DNA of 64,000 nt. It comes from Rhodospirillaceae bacterium. GTDB taxonomy: Bacteria; Pseudomonadota; Alphaproteobacteria; Rhodospirillales; Rhodospirillaceae. The stretch covers positions 62,001-126,000 of the forward strand of contig CANJSF010000008.1 in the NCBI GenBank assembly GCA_947476925.1, written 5' to 3'. Within the stretch, counting starts at the first letter, position 1; every line of letters starts with the position of its first letter. The notes under the pieces are model-generated. The model saw only the letters and a program-made list of their open reading frames with translations. It did not search any database and was not told the origin of the DNA. Both the position numbers and the translations under genes were made by a program. Of the stretch, positions 37,402 to 47,001 are shown piece after piece.

Positions 37402-37962
37402 TTAGCGGCCGGTTTTGCGGGGGTTCAGCTTGCGGTCAAAATAAACCGCAAGACGGGTTTTGATGTCTTCACCCAATTGCCGCAAGGCGCGGTCTTCAGC
37501 GTCTGACTGAGACGTCACCGTGGCAAACTGATCATCCAAGATGTTGTAGCTCACTACACCTTGCGCTACGTCGGCATACGCCCGCGCGCCAGCCTCATAA
37601 AGTGAAAAGGTTGCAGTCAAAATCAGGTTGGCGCGCGAGGTGGTCGAATCTGGGCGTACGCCCAACTCGACAATCTGCTTGTTCAGCACGATTTCCAGAT
37701 CGTAGACGCTGCCTTCAGCGGGGCCATTGCTGTAAATCTTTTCGTTCAAAATTTGGCGCAAGCGCTGCCCGCTTCTGTCGGCGATGGGCCGAATACGGGT
37801 TTGGGCCAAGGCACTTAGCACAGCAGGGCTGGCGGATACGCCAGACGTGCCGTAAAGGGGCCGAAACCCACAACCCGCCAAAAGCCCGGCCATGGCCGTA
37901 CCAATGCCAGAACGAAGTAAAGCCCGACGCCGGAAAGATGAAAAACTTGATATCGACATCAT
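37402..37962 (-). CDS. lptE: LPS-assembly lipoprotein LptE
   Basis: A 186-residue outer-membrane lipoprotein that plugs the LptD barrel in LPS export. The signal peptide contains RRRALLRSG and a lipobox LLAGC, with the cysteine about residue 32, followed by GFRPLYG, the typical LptE mature start. The C-terminal part (RALRQLGEDIKTRLAVYF) is the alpha/beta fold end. Start chosen at 37962 (tandem ATG ATG); an ATG at 37980 adds six residues. It runs into holA after 8 nt. Confidence 0.88.
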   Translation of the reverse strand: MMSISSFSSFRRRALLRSGIGTAMAGLLAGCGFRPLYGTSGVSASPAVLSALAQTRIRPIADRSGQRLRQILNEKIYSNGPAEGSVYDLEIVLNKQIVELGVRPDSTTSRANLILTATFSLYEAGARAYADVAQGVVSYNILDDQFATVTSQSDAEDRALRQLGEDIKTRLAVYFDRKLNPRKTGR

Positions 37963-38043
37963 GGCTCTTGAATTGCACATCCAAATAGGGTGTCAAGTTG
38001 TTGTCATGATAAAGTTGATATCGTTGTATTAATGGAGCTCTGC

Positions 38044-39093
38044 ATGAAACGTCGCGATGTGTTGTCGGCCGCCGCCCTTTTGGCCGCCGGACCAGCTTTT
38101 GCCCAAACAGTGCCCGATCACATTATGCCCAAAGACCCCAATGAAAAGGGCATGCTGGGCCCGTTGCATACGATCACCATCGTGACCTCCGATCTTGCGG
38201 CCATCACCAAAATGTACCGCGACGGCATGGGCATGCAGCTCAGCGGCCCGGTGACGGTTGATGTCGAAATGCGGCAATTGTTGGCCGTGATTTGGAAAAT
38301 CCCCAAAGATGTGAAGTGGGACCTGTATATGCTGCGCCGCCCGACAGTGCCCCTCGCCTGTCAAATCCGCGTCATTGTCACCAAAACAGCCACACCATCG
38401 ATCCGCAAAAGCTGGAGCCGCCAAGAGCCAGGCCCTTACGGTATGGGCTTTCCCACCAACGATGTTCCGGCTTGGGACAAACATATCGCGGCGTTGGGCT
38501 TTAAACGCGCCACGCCGGAGATCGAGCGCTTTCCGCTCAAGCGCGCCGATGGCTCGGGCTACGACGTGCTAGAGGCGACATTCAATGGGCCAGAATTTTT
38601 GCGCAACATTGCCATTTCCCGACGCGATGGCATGGGCCAGGTTGGCGACCTTGATCCAAAAACCGGGCGCGGTGGCCCGGCTTATGCAACCCAAGTTGTC
38701 ACCGATATGGATGCCATGGTGAAGTTTTTCACCCAAGTGTTGGATATGGAGGCGCGCACCGATCGAATCTGGAAGGCTTACGAGGTGCCGTTTCGTTTTG
38801 TGACCATTTATGCCAAAGGGGCAAAAAACGGCCACGTCGCATTGGCGGCCTATGAGCCAAAAGATACCGAGAAAGGAACCGGCGTGAAGCCGTCGCTGCC
38901 CAATCGCGGAATGGCCATGTGGAGCTTTGAAGTTCCGAGCATCGATCAAATCGGCGCGCGCGTTGAAGCGGCGGGCTTAAAAATCGGTGGTGGGTATTCC
39001 TGGATCGACATTGGCGATCTTGGACGTCGCCGCGGAATCATTGTCGACGCGCCAAACGGCTTTATGATTGAGTTGTTCGAAAGACCGAAATAA
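38044..39093 (+). CDS. Exported VOC-family (glyoxalase/dioxygenase fold) protein
   Basis: A 349-residue protein with an N-terminal Tat-like export signal (KRRDVLSAAALLAAGPAFA, cut near AFA-Q). Two VOC modules follow: about 40-170 (LHTITIVTSDLAAITKMYRDGMGMQL) and 205-349 (YATQVVTDMDAMVKFFTQVLDMEA). The final GFMIELFE carries the usual metal-binding glutamate. An exported VOC protein is uncommon; the substrate is unknown. It sits on the plus strand between leuS and lptE, breaking a pairing that is usually adjacent. Starts at 38032 or further upstream are possible. Confidence 0.72.
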   Translation: MKRRDVLSAAALLAAGPAFAQTVPDHIMPKDPNEKGMLGPLHTITIVTSDLAAITKMYRDGMGMQLSGPVTVDVEMRQLLAVIWKIPKDVKWDLYMLRRPTVPLACQIRVIVTKTATPSIRKSWSRQEPGPYGMGFPTNDVPAWDKHIAALGFKRATPEIERFPLKRADGSGYDVLEATFNGPEFLRNIAISRRDGMGQVGDLDPKTGRGGPAYATQVVTDMDAMVKFFTQVLDMEARTDRIWKAYEVPFRFVTIYAKGAKNGHVALAAYEPKDTEKGTGVKPSLPNRGMAMWSFEVPSIDQIGARVEAAGLKIGGGYSWIDIGDLGRRRGIIVDAPNGFMIELFERPK

Positions 39094-39101
39094 CGCCAAA
39101 C

Positions 39102-41702
39102 TTAAGCGACAATATTGACGATCTTCTCGCGCACAACGATGACTTTGCGCGCAGGTTTGCCGTCCAACTGCTTTTGGACAGTTGGCAGCGCCAGCGCCAA
39201 GGCTTCGTAGGCTTTTTGATCGTCGGTTTTTTTCACGTTAATTGTTCCGCGCAGTTTACCGTTCACCTGAACGCCCACGGTCATGGTGTCGTCCTCCGCC
39301 AGCGCCGCATCGGCTACCGGCCACGGTGTGTCTGACAGAATTGTTGTGTGCCCCAGCGTCGCCCATGCCTCTTCGGCGATGTGTGGCACAAGGGGCCCAA
39401 CCAATCGCGCGATGACTTCCACGCCAAAACGAAACACCGGCGCGCCGCCAGGCAGTTGAGTGTCAACAGCCTCCAATGTGTTGGACAGCTCGCGAATCCG
39501 CGCAACCGCCGAGTTATAACGGAATCGTTCCAAGTCTTCAGTCACGGCCAAAATCGCTTTGTGGCAAGCCCGCAAAGCGCTTTGCGCGGCCGCGTTTAAT
39601 GAGTCAAAGGCGGGCATTGCAACGGCGCCGATGTCGCGCGCGGTTGTCGCCAATCGCCACAGCCGGTTGATGTAACGCCACGCGCCTTCAATGCCCGAAT
39701 CCGTCCACTCCAAATCGCGCTCGGGCGGGGAGTCTGACAACATGAAAAGCCGTGCGGCGTCAGCGCCGTAAGTATCAATTATGTTTTGCGGGTCCACCGT
39801 GTTCTTTTTGGACTTCGACATTTTTTCCGAGCGGCCAACTGTGACGGCCGCTCCGGTTGAAACGCGAAATGCAGCTTCGCCTTCGCGGCGGACATCGCCC
39901 GGTTCAACCCACGCCCCTTCGGCGGTGCGGTAGGTTTCGTGACAGACCATGCCCTGCGTAAACAAACCGGCAAACGGTTCCTTCAAGTCCAGATACCCGC
40001 AAGTTTGCATCGCGCGTGTAAAGAACCGTGAGTACAACAAGTGCAGCACAGCGTGCTCAACGCCGCCGATATATTGATCGACCGGCAACCATCTCATGGC
40101 CTCAGATTTATCGAAGGGCTTGTCGGTCGCGGTGGGCGAACAGAAGCGCGCGAAATACCAAGACGACTCAATGAATGTGTCAAAGGTGTCTGTCTCGCGA
40201 ACGGCCGCTTTTTTGCAAGTAGGGCAGCTAACGTGCTTCCATGTGGCATGGCGATCAAGCGGATTGCCCGGTTTGTCGAATGTCACATCCTCGGGCAGCG
40301 TAACAGGTAAATCTTTGTCGGGCACGGCAACGGGGCCGCACGCATCGCAGTGAATAATCGGAACAGGGCAGCCCCAATAGCGCTGGCGCGACACACCCCA
40401 ATCGCGCAATCGATACTGCACCGTTCCCTTGCCCAGCGATAATTTTTCCAACTCGGCAATGGCACGCGACTCGGCGTCGTTGACACTTAAATTATTAAGA
40501 AACTGCGAATTGATGGCCACGCCGTCGTCGGTAAAGGCGTCGTTGCCGGCTTCAATTTTTGCAGCAAACGTCGCGGCGTCTTCGCCCTTCGGCGCCACAA
40601 CACACGTGACCTTCAAGCCATATTTGCGCGCAAACTCCATGTCGCGCACATCATGGGCCGGGCAGCCAAAAATCGCGCCGGCGCCATAGTCCATCAGAAC
40701 AAAGTTTGCGACATAGACAGGCACGCTGACGCCAGCGGCAAACGGATGCTTCGCCGTCAGGCCGGTGGCCAGCCCCTTTTTCTCCGCCGCCTCAATCGTT
40801 GCGGTTGAGGTGCCGGCGCGCGAGCACTCAGCAATAAAGTCGGCCAGAGCTTTATTGTTCTCCGCCAGTTTTGCCGCCAGCGGATGCTGCGGCGAGATGG
40901 CGCAAAACGATGCGCCAAATAAAGTATCTGGGCGGGTGGTGAACACCTCCAAAGTCTCGCCGCGATCTTTGCCGTCTGCATTGACCAGCGGCCAAAACAC
41001 CCGCGCCCCTTCGGATCGCCCAATCCAATTGTTCTGCATCAAGCGCACTTTGTCGGGCCAACGTTCCAGGCCGTCTAAACCTTGCAACAAGTCTTGCGAA
41101 AATGCGGTGATTTTTAAAAACCATTGATTGAGCTTACGCTGCTCGACCGGCGCGCCCGAGCGCCAGCCTTTGCCGTCAATCACCTGTTCGTTGGCCAGCA
41201 CCGTGTGCTCGACGGGGTCCCAATTCACCCAAGATTCTTTGCGATAGGCCAAACCCGCCTTCACAAAGTCTAAAAACATTTTTTGTTCGTGTTTGTAGTA
41301 TTCGGGCTCGCAGGTCGAAATCTCGCGGTCCCAATCCAGTGACAACCCCAGCGGCATGAACTGGGCGCGCATGACATTAATATTTTCGCGCGTCCACTTT
41401 CCGGGATGCACGCCGCGTTCAAGTGCGGCGTTTTCGGCAGGTAATCCAAACGAATCCCAGCCCATTGGGTGCAGAATATTGAAGCCCTGAGCTTTTTTGA
41501 AACGTGCGACCACGTCGCCCAATGTGTAGTTACGGACATGCCCCATGTGAATGCGCCCCGACGGATACGGGAACATCTCAAGCACGTAGTATTTGGGCTT
41601 TTGGGAGTGGCGCTCGGCTTTAAAGCAGCCGCGCTCACTCCAAATTTTTTGCCACTTCGCTTCAGTATCACGAACGTTGTAACGTTCTTCCACAGCCGCC
41701 AT
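39102..41702 (-). CDS. leuS: Leucyl-tRNA synthetase
   Basis: An 866-residue class Ia synthetase. HMGH is at residues 52-55 ([11 protein letters not shown]) and KMSKS in [14 protein letters not shown] near 630. The editing (CP1) domain lies between about 225 and 415 ([23 protein letters not shown], including the threonine-rich discriminator region). The zinc/leucine-specific parts and the C-terminal domain ([13 protein letters not shown]) are present. The lipoprotein gene lies just upstream on the same strand. Confidence 0.97.
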   Translation of the reverse strand: MAAVEERYNVRDTEAKWQKIWSERGCFKAERHSQKPKYYVLEMFPYPSGRIHMGHVRNYTLGDVVARFKKAQGFNILHPMGWDSFGLPAENAALERGVHPGKWTRENINVMRAQFMPLGLSLDWDREISTCEPEYYKHEQKMFLDFVKAGLAYRKESWVNWDPVEHTVLANEQVIDGKGWRSGAPVEQRKLNQWFLKITAFSQDLLQGLDGLERWPDKVRLMQNNWIGRSEGARVFWPLVNADGKDRGETLEVFTTRPDTLFGASFCAISPQHPLAAKLAENNKALADFIAECSRAGTSTATIEAAEKKGLATGLTAKHPFAAGVSVPVYVANFVLMDYGAGAIFGCPAHDVRDMEFARKYGLKVTCVVAPKGEDAATFAAKIEAGNDAFTDDGVAINSQFLNNLSVNDAESRAIAELEKLSLGKGTVQYRLRDWGVSRQRYWGCPVPIIHCDACGPVAVPDKDLPVTLPEDVTFDKPGNPLDRHATWKHVSCPTCKKAAVRETDTFDTFIESSWYFARFCSPTATDKPFDKSEAMRWLPVDQYIGGVEHAVLHLLYSRFFTRAMQTCGYLDLKEPFAGLFTQGMVCHETYRTAEGAWVEPGDVRREGEAAFRVSTGAAVTVGRSEKMSKSKKNTVDPQNIIDTYGADAARLFMLSDSPPERDLEWTDSGIEGAWRYINRLWRLATTARDIGAVAMPAFDSLNAAAQSALRACHKAILAVTEDLERFRYNSAVARIRELSNTLEAVDTQLPGGAPVFRFGVEVIARLVGPLVPHIAEEAWATLGHTTILSDTPWPVADAALAEDDTMTVGVQVNGKLRGTINVKKTDDQKAYEALALALPTVQKQLDGKPARKVIVVREKIVNIVA

Positions 41703-41793
41703 TTAATTACCCTCACGCATCTTTCGATGCGCGCGCCTCATTGTTTCTTGTCAGCTTAAAGTTCGAGAGAGACGCAGCAACCGCGTGTGCGAC

Positions 41794-42354
41794 TCAACCT
41801 TTGTTCTCTGCCACGGCTTGAAGTCGAAGCTGACGCGCGCGCGACAGAACGGCGTTCTCAAACTCAGTGGCCACATCCGCGCCCACCGGAGCGTCGGCCC
41901 ATCGCCCTTGCGGATCCTGGGTTTGCCGGAACACTGACACTTTTAGTCCGTCTGCACGCAATGTCCGGCCCAGGATGTAAACGTTGACCTTAAAGCGCTC
42001 GTCGGGTGTTTCGGGTGGCGCGTACCAGTCCGAGATGATCACTCCGCCAAAGGGGTCGGCTGAAGCGAGCGGCATGAACGCCACTGTGTCCAGAGATGCG
42101 CGCCACAAGAACGCGTTCACGGCAACCGCACCATCGCGACCCTCTTTGTCGCTGCCAAACAGGTTGATCCCCGGCAAACCGATTTTGTCGTTCTTCTCAG
42201 CTTCGGCGGCGTTTTGGGCTTTGTAATCGGGCGAAGTGCGATAGCTGTCGGCAGTCGACTTGTCGCTGCCACACCCAGCCAAAACAACAGCCAGCAGCCC
42301 GGCCATCAGCCAGGCCGAATTTCGAACCATCGCGCCGCGCGTCTGTGAACTCAT
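41794..42354 (-). CDS. DUF3576-family lipoprotein
   Basis: A 186-residue outer-membrane-type lipoprotein. Residues 1-26 are the signal peptide with lipobox LAGC (SAWLMAGLLAVVLAGCGSD). The mature part contains DGAVAVNAFLWRASLDTVAFMPLASADPFGGVIISDWY, the DUF3576 core. Function unknown, but the gene is usually upstream of leuS in alphaproteobacteria, as here. The start at 42354 is set by the signal peptide; a longer frame extends into the porin promoter. Confidence 0.85.
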   Translation of the reverse strand: MSSQTRGAMVRNSAWLMAGLLAVVLAGCGSDKSTADSYRTSPDYKAQNAAEAEKNDKIGLPGINLFGSDKEGRDGAVAVNAFLWRASLDTVAFMPLASADPFGGVIISDWYAPPETPDERFKVNVYILGRTLRADGLKVSVFRQTQDPQGRWADAPVGADVATEFENAVLSRARQLRLQAVAENKG

Positions 42355-42663
42355 GTCAGCGACTCGTCTCTTGATAAAAAGTGAGGTGAATGGGGCTGAA
42401 ATAGGCGGGCTGTTATAGCCAAGCATAAGCGCCTTGCGAAGCCCCGTTAAGCCTCTGGGACAAAAGTCTTTTTCAATTGTGGCGGGGGCTATCGGCCGAG
42501 TCCTTAAAACCCTCCCTTTCACAAAACCGTCACCGAACTGTCACCAAAACAGTCACACACGCTTCATATGGTGCGCCGCGATTAAAAGGGGTCATGGCCC
42601 AGCAAATCCGCCGTCCTCGGCAGGGTTGGGGCCAACAAACTGAAAGAATTCAAGGAGCGCGTG
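42355..42663. other. Divergent regulatory region, lipoprotein / porin
   Basis: This 309-bp region has no gene. It contains the Pho box and the porin promoter. The last 10 nt carry AAGGAG (42652-42657), 6 nt before the porin ATG. Confidence 0.6.
42516..42556 (+). promoter_or_regulatory. Four-repeat Pho box (PhoB site)
   Basis: CTTTCAC, CCGTCAC, CTGTCAC and CAGTCAC start at 42516, 42527, 42538 and 42550, so spacing is 11, 11 and 12 bp. The PhoB consensus unit is CTGTCAT or CTGTCAC at 11-bp spacing. A -10-like CATATG at 42565-42570 follows at a normal distance. Confidence 0.8.
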
Positions 42664-44247
42664 ATGAAAAAGCTATTGGCTGCGACATCAATTTTGTTTG
42701 CCACAACGGCACTTTTGGCCGGGCCGGCTATGGCCGCAGACAGCACGGCAGATCTCACCCGCCAGATGCAAGCTCTGCAAGATCAGCTGCGTCAAATGCA
42801 AGAAAAGCTGAAAGCCAACGAGCAGGCGACCAAAGACGCAATCGAAAAAGAAACAGCAGCCCGCGAAGCCTCGGAAAAGATGGTTCGTGAATACGCCATT
42901 GAATCGGGTGCCAACGTGGTGTTTTCCGAAGGCCAGCGCAAACTGGTGGTCGGCTCGAACCCCAAGGTGGTTCAGTCGGGCACGAACCGTTTCACCCTTT
43001 CCAGCGCCGACAATGCCTGGACCATCGCGCCGACCGGACGCATTCACATGGACTTCGGTGGTTACCTCAACCAAAAACCTGAAGGCACCACTGGTCCTGG
43101 TACGGTCGCTGGCGGTCGTTTAACCGGTGGTATCAATGCCCGTCGCGCTCGTTTGGGTGTAACCGGTCGCGCCAACAACGACTTTACCTACTCAATCATT
43201 CTTGATGCCGGCGGCGCAACCGATGCGACTGCTTCGATCAATCAATTGCAAATCGCTTACACCGGGATTCGCAACACCCTTCTTGAAGCAGGTTACTTCC
43301 CTTCGTATTTCACGATGGATGAAACAACCAGCTCGAACGACATTATGTTTATCGAACGCGCTTCGCCGGCCAACATCGCCGCGTCCTTCAATGCGGCCGA
43401 TCCGCGCGGACAAATCGGTTTCCGCACATGGGAATCGCGCTGGTGGGCAGGCGCTTATCTGACATTCTCACAGCCAAACACCACGCACGCTCTGACCCGC
43501 CGCCAACTTGGCGCTTATGAACGCTTTACCTTCCAAGTCATGGATCAAGGCTTGAACAACATTCACGTGGGCGTTGCTTCTGCTCAAGTGTTTGATGTTC
43601 CCAATGGCGGCGTGGGCACGCCCAACACATTTACGATGAGCGACCGCGCCGAGTTCCGCGCTGATCCGACTGTTATTTTGAATACCGGTGCGCTGGGGAC
43701 TCTGGCCAACCCTGTCACGGGCGTTCAAGTATACAATGCTGAAGCGGCCGCTGCCTTTGGCAGCTTCTACACGCAAGGCGAATACTTCAAATACAATGTC
43801 GAGCGTCGCGGTAAAACCGATGCGAAGACAGATGGCTGGTACGCCCAAGCCAGCTACACGTTTGGCGGACGCCGGGCGTATACCCAAAACTGCGGTTGCT
43901 ACGGCGGCGTGAACCCTGTTGCCCCCTTTAGCCCGCTGAAGGGCGACATGGGCGCTTTCGAAATCGCCGCACGCATCAGCCGTACAAATCTTGTTGATCA
44001 GTTCGACCCAACACAGATTGGTGCCGTTGGTGCCGTTGGCCCCAACTTCAACGCCGTTAATGGCGGCAAACAAACCAACTACACCTTGGGTCTGAATTGG
44101 TACTGGAACTCAAATATGCTGTGGAAGTTCAACTACATCCACACCGACTACGACAAAGTAAATCCCCGTACCGCGACCATCGTGACGCCAATTCCGCTGG
44201 GCTTAAAGGTTGACGCCATCGGTGGCCGCTTCCAGGTCATGTTCTAA
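42664..44247 (+). CDS. Outer-membrane porin, OprO/OprP (phosphate-selective) type
   Basis: A 527-residue trimeric-porin-type beta-barrel. The signal peptide ends PAMA-AD (about residue 24), a coiled-coil segment follows (LTRQMQALQDQLRQMQEKL, about 30-60), then the barrel begins near IHMDFGGYLNQ. The C-terminus ends in F (RFQVMF), the classical outer-membrane sorting signal. The Pho box directly upstream agrees with phosphate or polyphosphate uptake. AAGGAG sits 6 nt before the ATG at 42664. A strong terminator follows at 44313. Confidence 0.88.
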   Translation: MKKLLAATSILFATTALLAGPAMAADSTADLTRQMQALQDQLRQMQEKLKANEQATKDAIEKETAAREASEKMVREYAIESGANVVFSEGQRKLVVGSNPKVVQSGTNRFTLSSADNAWTIAPTGRIHMDFGGYLNQKPEGTTGPGTVAGGRLTGGINARRARLGVTGRANNDFTYSIILDAGGATDATASINQLQIAYTGIRNTLLEAGYFPSYFTMDETTSSNDIMFIERASPANIAASFNAADPRGQIGFRTWESRWWAGAYLTFSQPNTTHALTRRQLGAYERFTFQVMDQGLNNIHVGVASAQVFDVPNGGVGTPNTFTMSDRAEFRADPTVILNTGALGTLANPVTGVQVYNAEAAAAFGSFYTQGEYFKYNVERRGKTDAKTDGWYAQASYTFGGRRAYTQNCGCYGGVNPVAPFSPLKGDMGAFEIAARISRTNLVDQFDPTQIGAVGAVGPNFNAVNGGKQTNYTLGLNWYWNSNMLWKFNYIHTDYDKVNPRTATIVTPIPLGLKVDAIGGRFQVMF

Positions 44248-44312
44248 GACCTTAGATCTACTGCCAATCCCTCTACCCTGCTGTTCCCCAATCGCCAGCA
44301 GGGCGACCTCCC

Positions 44313-44346
44313 AAGAGGCGGCCTTAAAAGCCGCCTCTTTTTCTTT
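44313..44346 (+). terminator. Rho-independent terminator of the porin gene
   Basis: A 10-bp perfect stem (AAGAGGCGGC / GCCGCCTCTT) with a 7-nt loop is followed by TTCTTT. It lies about 65 nt after the first porin stop and separates the two porin transcripts. Confidence 0.9.
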
Positions 44347-44414
44347 GCCGTGCTTTGATTTCAAAGCGCGCCATGTCATATGCTGTTCCCAGTGTTGGCC
44401 CTTTGGGTTTGGGA

Positions 44415-45473
44415 ATGCGGCAGATTTACTACTTAAGTGCGGCTATAGCGTCGGTTGTTGTGTTGGCATCGCCCTGGGCCCAAGCAGCAGAACCCATTAC
44501 GCTGGGCGTTGGCGGTAAACTGCGCCAATTCTTTTTTGTCGCAGACCAAGATAATGGCCGCGGCCAAAAGCTCAGCAACACAGGAATGTTCACCGACGCT
44601 GAGGTCTATTTCGACGGCAAAACCATTCTCGATAATGGGGTCGAGGTTCGCGCGGTCATCGAGCTTGAGGCTGAAACCCGCTTTGACCGAAATGCCGACG
44701 AGCTTTATGTCGATTTTGTCTCTGGCTTGGGCAAGCTGCGCCTTGGCGAGAAAGAAGGCTTTAATGCTTCGATTATTGACGAGCCCGCGCCCCAGGCTTT
44801 TTTGACAACCGACGAAGAAATTATTGGCGATGTGCTTCGTCCGCGCACCGGCATTACCACCAAAGATGCATTTACATTCAAACGCTATGCCAATGACGTT
44901 TTGGGGGTGTCGTACGAAACACCAGCGATCATTCCCGGCGTTAAGTTTGCCGTTTCGTACCACCCAAACGTGACCGACCAAGAAGGGGTTTTTGACAAAG
45001 CCATTGTCGCCCACAATGCTGTCGATGTGTCGGGCCGCTACGAGGGCCGCTTTACCGGCGGCAAGTACCGGGTGGCGGTTGGTTATTTTCACTCAGACTC
45101 ACGCGTTGGGGGGTTCGACGGAAACGAGGCCTGGAACGCAAACGTCGCTATCTCGTACGGCGGCTGGGACGTGGGCGGCACGTACATGATCTCAAACCCG
45201 GCCGATAGTCGCGACGAACGGTCGTGGACAGCCGGCGCCTTGTACAGCATTGGCCCCTACAAAATATCGGCCCATCACATGTCGGCCAAACGCGAGCCGT
45301 TTGTTGGTGCGCGTGTGAAAGAAAAGCTCGACCGCACCACCCTGCAGGGCGCCTATCGTATCGGCCCCGGCATTAATTTAGGGCTCGCTGGATTTTACGG
45401 CGAACAGCGCGATGCGGCAGGCCAAACGTGGGATGGCCTTGGCATGCTTGGCGGCGCGAAGTTGGCGTTTTGA
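44415..45473 (+). CDS. Second outer-membrane porin (general porin type)
   Basis: A 352-residue porin. Residues 1-25 form a Sec signal peptide (MRQIYYLSAAIASVVVLASP, cut after AQA). The remainder alternates short beta-strands and ends in KLAF, the outer-membrane signal. It resembles the porin_4/Gram-negative porin group, without a coiled-coil head. The ATG at 44415 is set by the signal peptide; an earlier ATG at 44373 is possible. The acyl-CoA ligase gene begins 7 nt downstream, so it leads a catabolic-looking operon. Confidence 0.82.
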   Translation: MRQIYYLSAAIASVVVLASPWAQAAEPITLGVGGKLRQFFFVADQDNGRGQKLSNTGMFTDAEVYFDGKTILDNGVEVRAVIELEAETRFDRNADELYVDFVSGLGKLRLGEKEGFNASIIDEPAPQAFLTTDEEIIGDVLRPRTGITTKDAFTFKRYANDVLGVSYETPAIIPGVKFAVSYHPNVTDQEGVFDKAIVAHNAVDVSGRYEGRFTGGKYRVAVGYFHSDSRVGGFDGNEAWNANVAISYGGWDVGGTYMISNPADSRDERSWTAGALYSIGPYKISAHHMSAKREPFVGARVKEKLDRTTLQGAYRIGPGINLGLAGFYGEQRDAAGQTWDGLGMLGGAKLAF

Positions 45474-45480
45474 TCAAATT

Positions 45481-47001
45481 ATGACCGAATCTAGCGCGGA
45501 CGAGCCGCTGATCGTCGATGTCTTAGCGCATGCATCGCGATTTTACCCCGACCACCTTGCACTCATTGATTTAGCAACATCGCGGCGCTTCACCTATCGC
45601 CAACTCTTTGATCGCGTGCGCCGGTTGGCAAACGCCTGGTCGGCGCTGGGCGTCAGGCGAGGTGATCGCGTCATGACCGTGGCTCGCAACTCCACGGATA
45701 TTTACGAGATGATGTTTGCTGCCTGGCGGATGGGCGTTGCCTTTATGCCCATTAATTGGCGGCTAGCGCGACCAGAGCTGATCGAAATCCAGCGCGATGG
45801 TTCACCGACGCTTATTGTGGTCGATAAGGAATTTTCCACGAGTATCGACATATCGTTGTCAAAAGTTTTATTGCGCCGACCTGGTGAGCCCGCATCTGAC
45901 TATGAGCGGGCCATATCTGCAGCCAGCCCCGACCATTGTTTTTGTGGGCAATCGCTCGATGACATGAACTTGCTGCTCTATACATCGGGCACCACCGGGC
46001 GGCCCAAGGGTGTGATCGGCAACTGGCGGATGACGCTGACCATGCTGATGCAATCAGCGCTGACCGCGCGCCTAGGCCCTGGTTGCGTTACGCTCACGGC
46101 CGCGCCGCTGTTTCATACGGCCGGATTAAACTCGTATGCGACGCCCACGCTTTATGCCGGCGGAACCATTGCTGTGATGGGGGTGTGGACACCCGAGAGC
46201 TGCCTCGACGCTTTGGCCGATCCTGATTTGGCCGTGACCCACACGCTGGGCGTGCCCACTCAGTTTTTGGCCATGTCACGACATCCAAAATTTGCCGACG
46301 CGCGTTTCCCAAAGCTCCAGATTGCCGCCATTGGCGGCGCACCGCCCACGGCAGACCTTATGACAACCTGGGCTGCCAAGGGCTGCGGGCTGGCGCCCGG
46401 TTATGGAATGACCGAGGTATTCGGTGGGGCTAATCTGCCCCACGATGAAGCCATCAAAAAACTTGGTGCCGTGGGCCGCGCAGTGCCCATGACAGAAATT
46501 CGCATCGCTTCTGAACAGGGGGCGCTAATATCGGCAGGTCAGGTCGGCGAAATCCAAATCAAAAGCCCCGGCGTGACACCAGGCTATTGGCATCAACCTC
46601 AAGCCACGCACGAGGCCTTCATTGATGGTTGGCTTCGAACCGGTGACATGGGTTTCATGGACGCCGACGGCATATTGTTTCTTGTGGACCGCAAGAAGGA
46701 CATGTTCATCTCGGGCGGCGAAAACGTTTACCCCGCCGAGATTGAAAACGTCTTGTCGGATTTCCCTGAAATTGCGCAAGTCGCGGTCATTGGCGTGCGC
46801 GACCCCACGTGGGGCGAGGTCGGGCGCGCCGTTGTTGTGCCCAGGCCAGGTCATGTCATTGACCCTGCGGAGTTATTAGCGCGCTGTCGGGGAAAAATTG
46901 CACCCTACAAGATTCCAAAAAGCATTGTCGTCGTCGAGGCGCTTCCCTTAAGTGCCCAAGGCAAAGTTTTAAAAAACGAATTGAGAGGCCAACATGGGTG
47001 A
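45481..47001 (+). CDS. Acyl-CoA synthetase (AMP-dependent ligase)
   Basis: A 506-residue ANL-superfamily ligase that activates a carboxylic acid through an acyl-AMP and forms the CoA thioester. The P-loop is YTSGTTGRPKG (about 164-174), GYGMTE (about 309) is motif A5, WLRTGDMG is motif A7, and LVDRKKDMFISGGENVYP marks the hinge, with the catalytic lysine in AQGKVLKNEL. Length and motifs suit a fatty or aromatic acid ligase; the substrate is not predictable. Its stop overlaps the next start by 8 bp. Confidence 0.9.
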   Translation: MTESSADEPLIVDVLAHASRFYPDHLALIDLATSRRFTYRQLFDRVRRLANAWSALGVRRGDRVMTVARNSTDIYEMMFAAWRMGVAFMPINWRLARPELIEIQRDGSPTLIVVDKEFSTSIDISLSKVLLRRPGEPASDYERAISAASPDHCFCGQSLDDMNLLLYTSGTTGRPKGVIGNWRMTLTMLMQSALTARLGPGCVTLTAAPLFHTAGLNSYATPTLYAGGTIAVMGVWTPESCLDALADPDLAVTHTLGVPTQFLAMSRHPKFADARFPKLQIAAIGGAPPTADLMTTWAAKGCGLAPGYGMTEVFGGANLPHDEAIKKLGAVGRAVPMTEIRIASEQGALISAGQVGEIQIKSPGVTPGYWHQPQATHEAFIDGWLRTGDMGFMDADGILFLVDRKKDMFISGGENVYPAEIENVLSDFPEIAQVAVIGVRDPTWGEVGRAVVVPRPGHVIDPAELLARCRGKIAPYKIPKSIVVVEALPLSAQGKVLKNELRGQHG

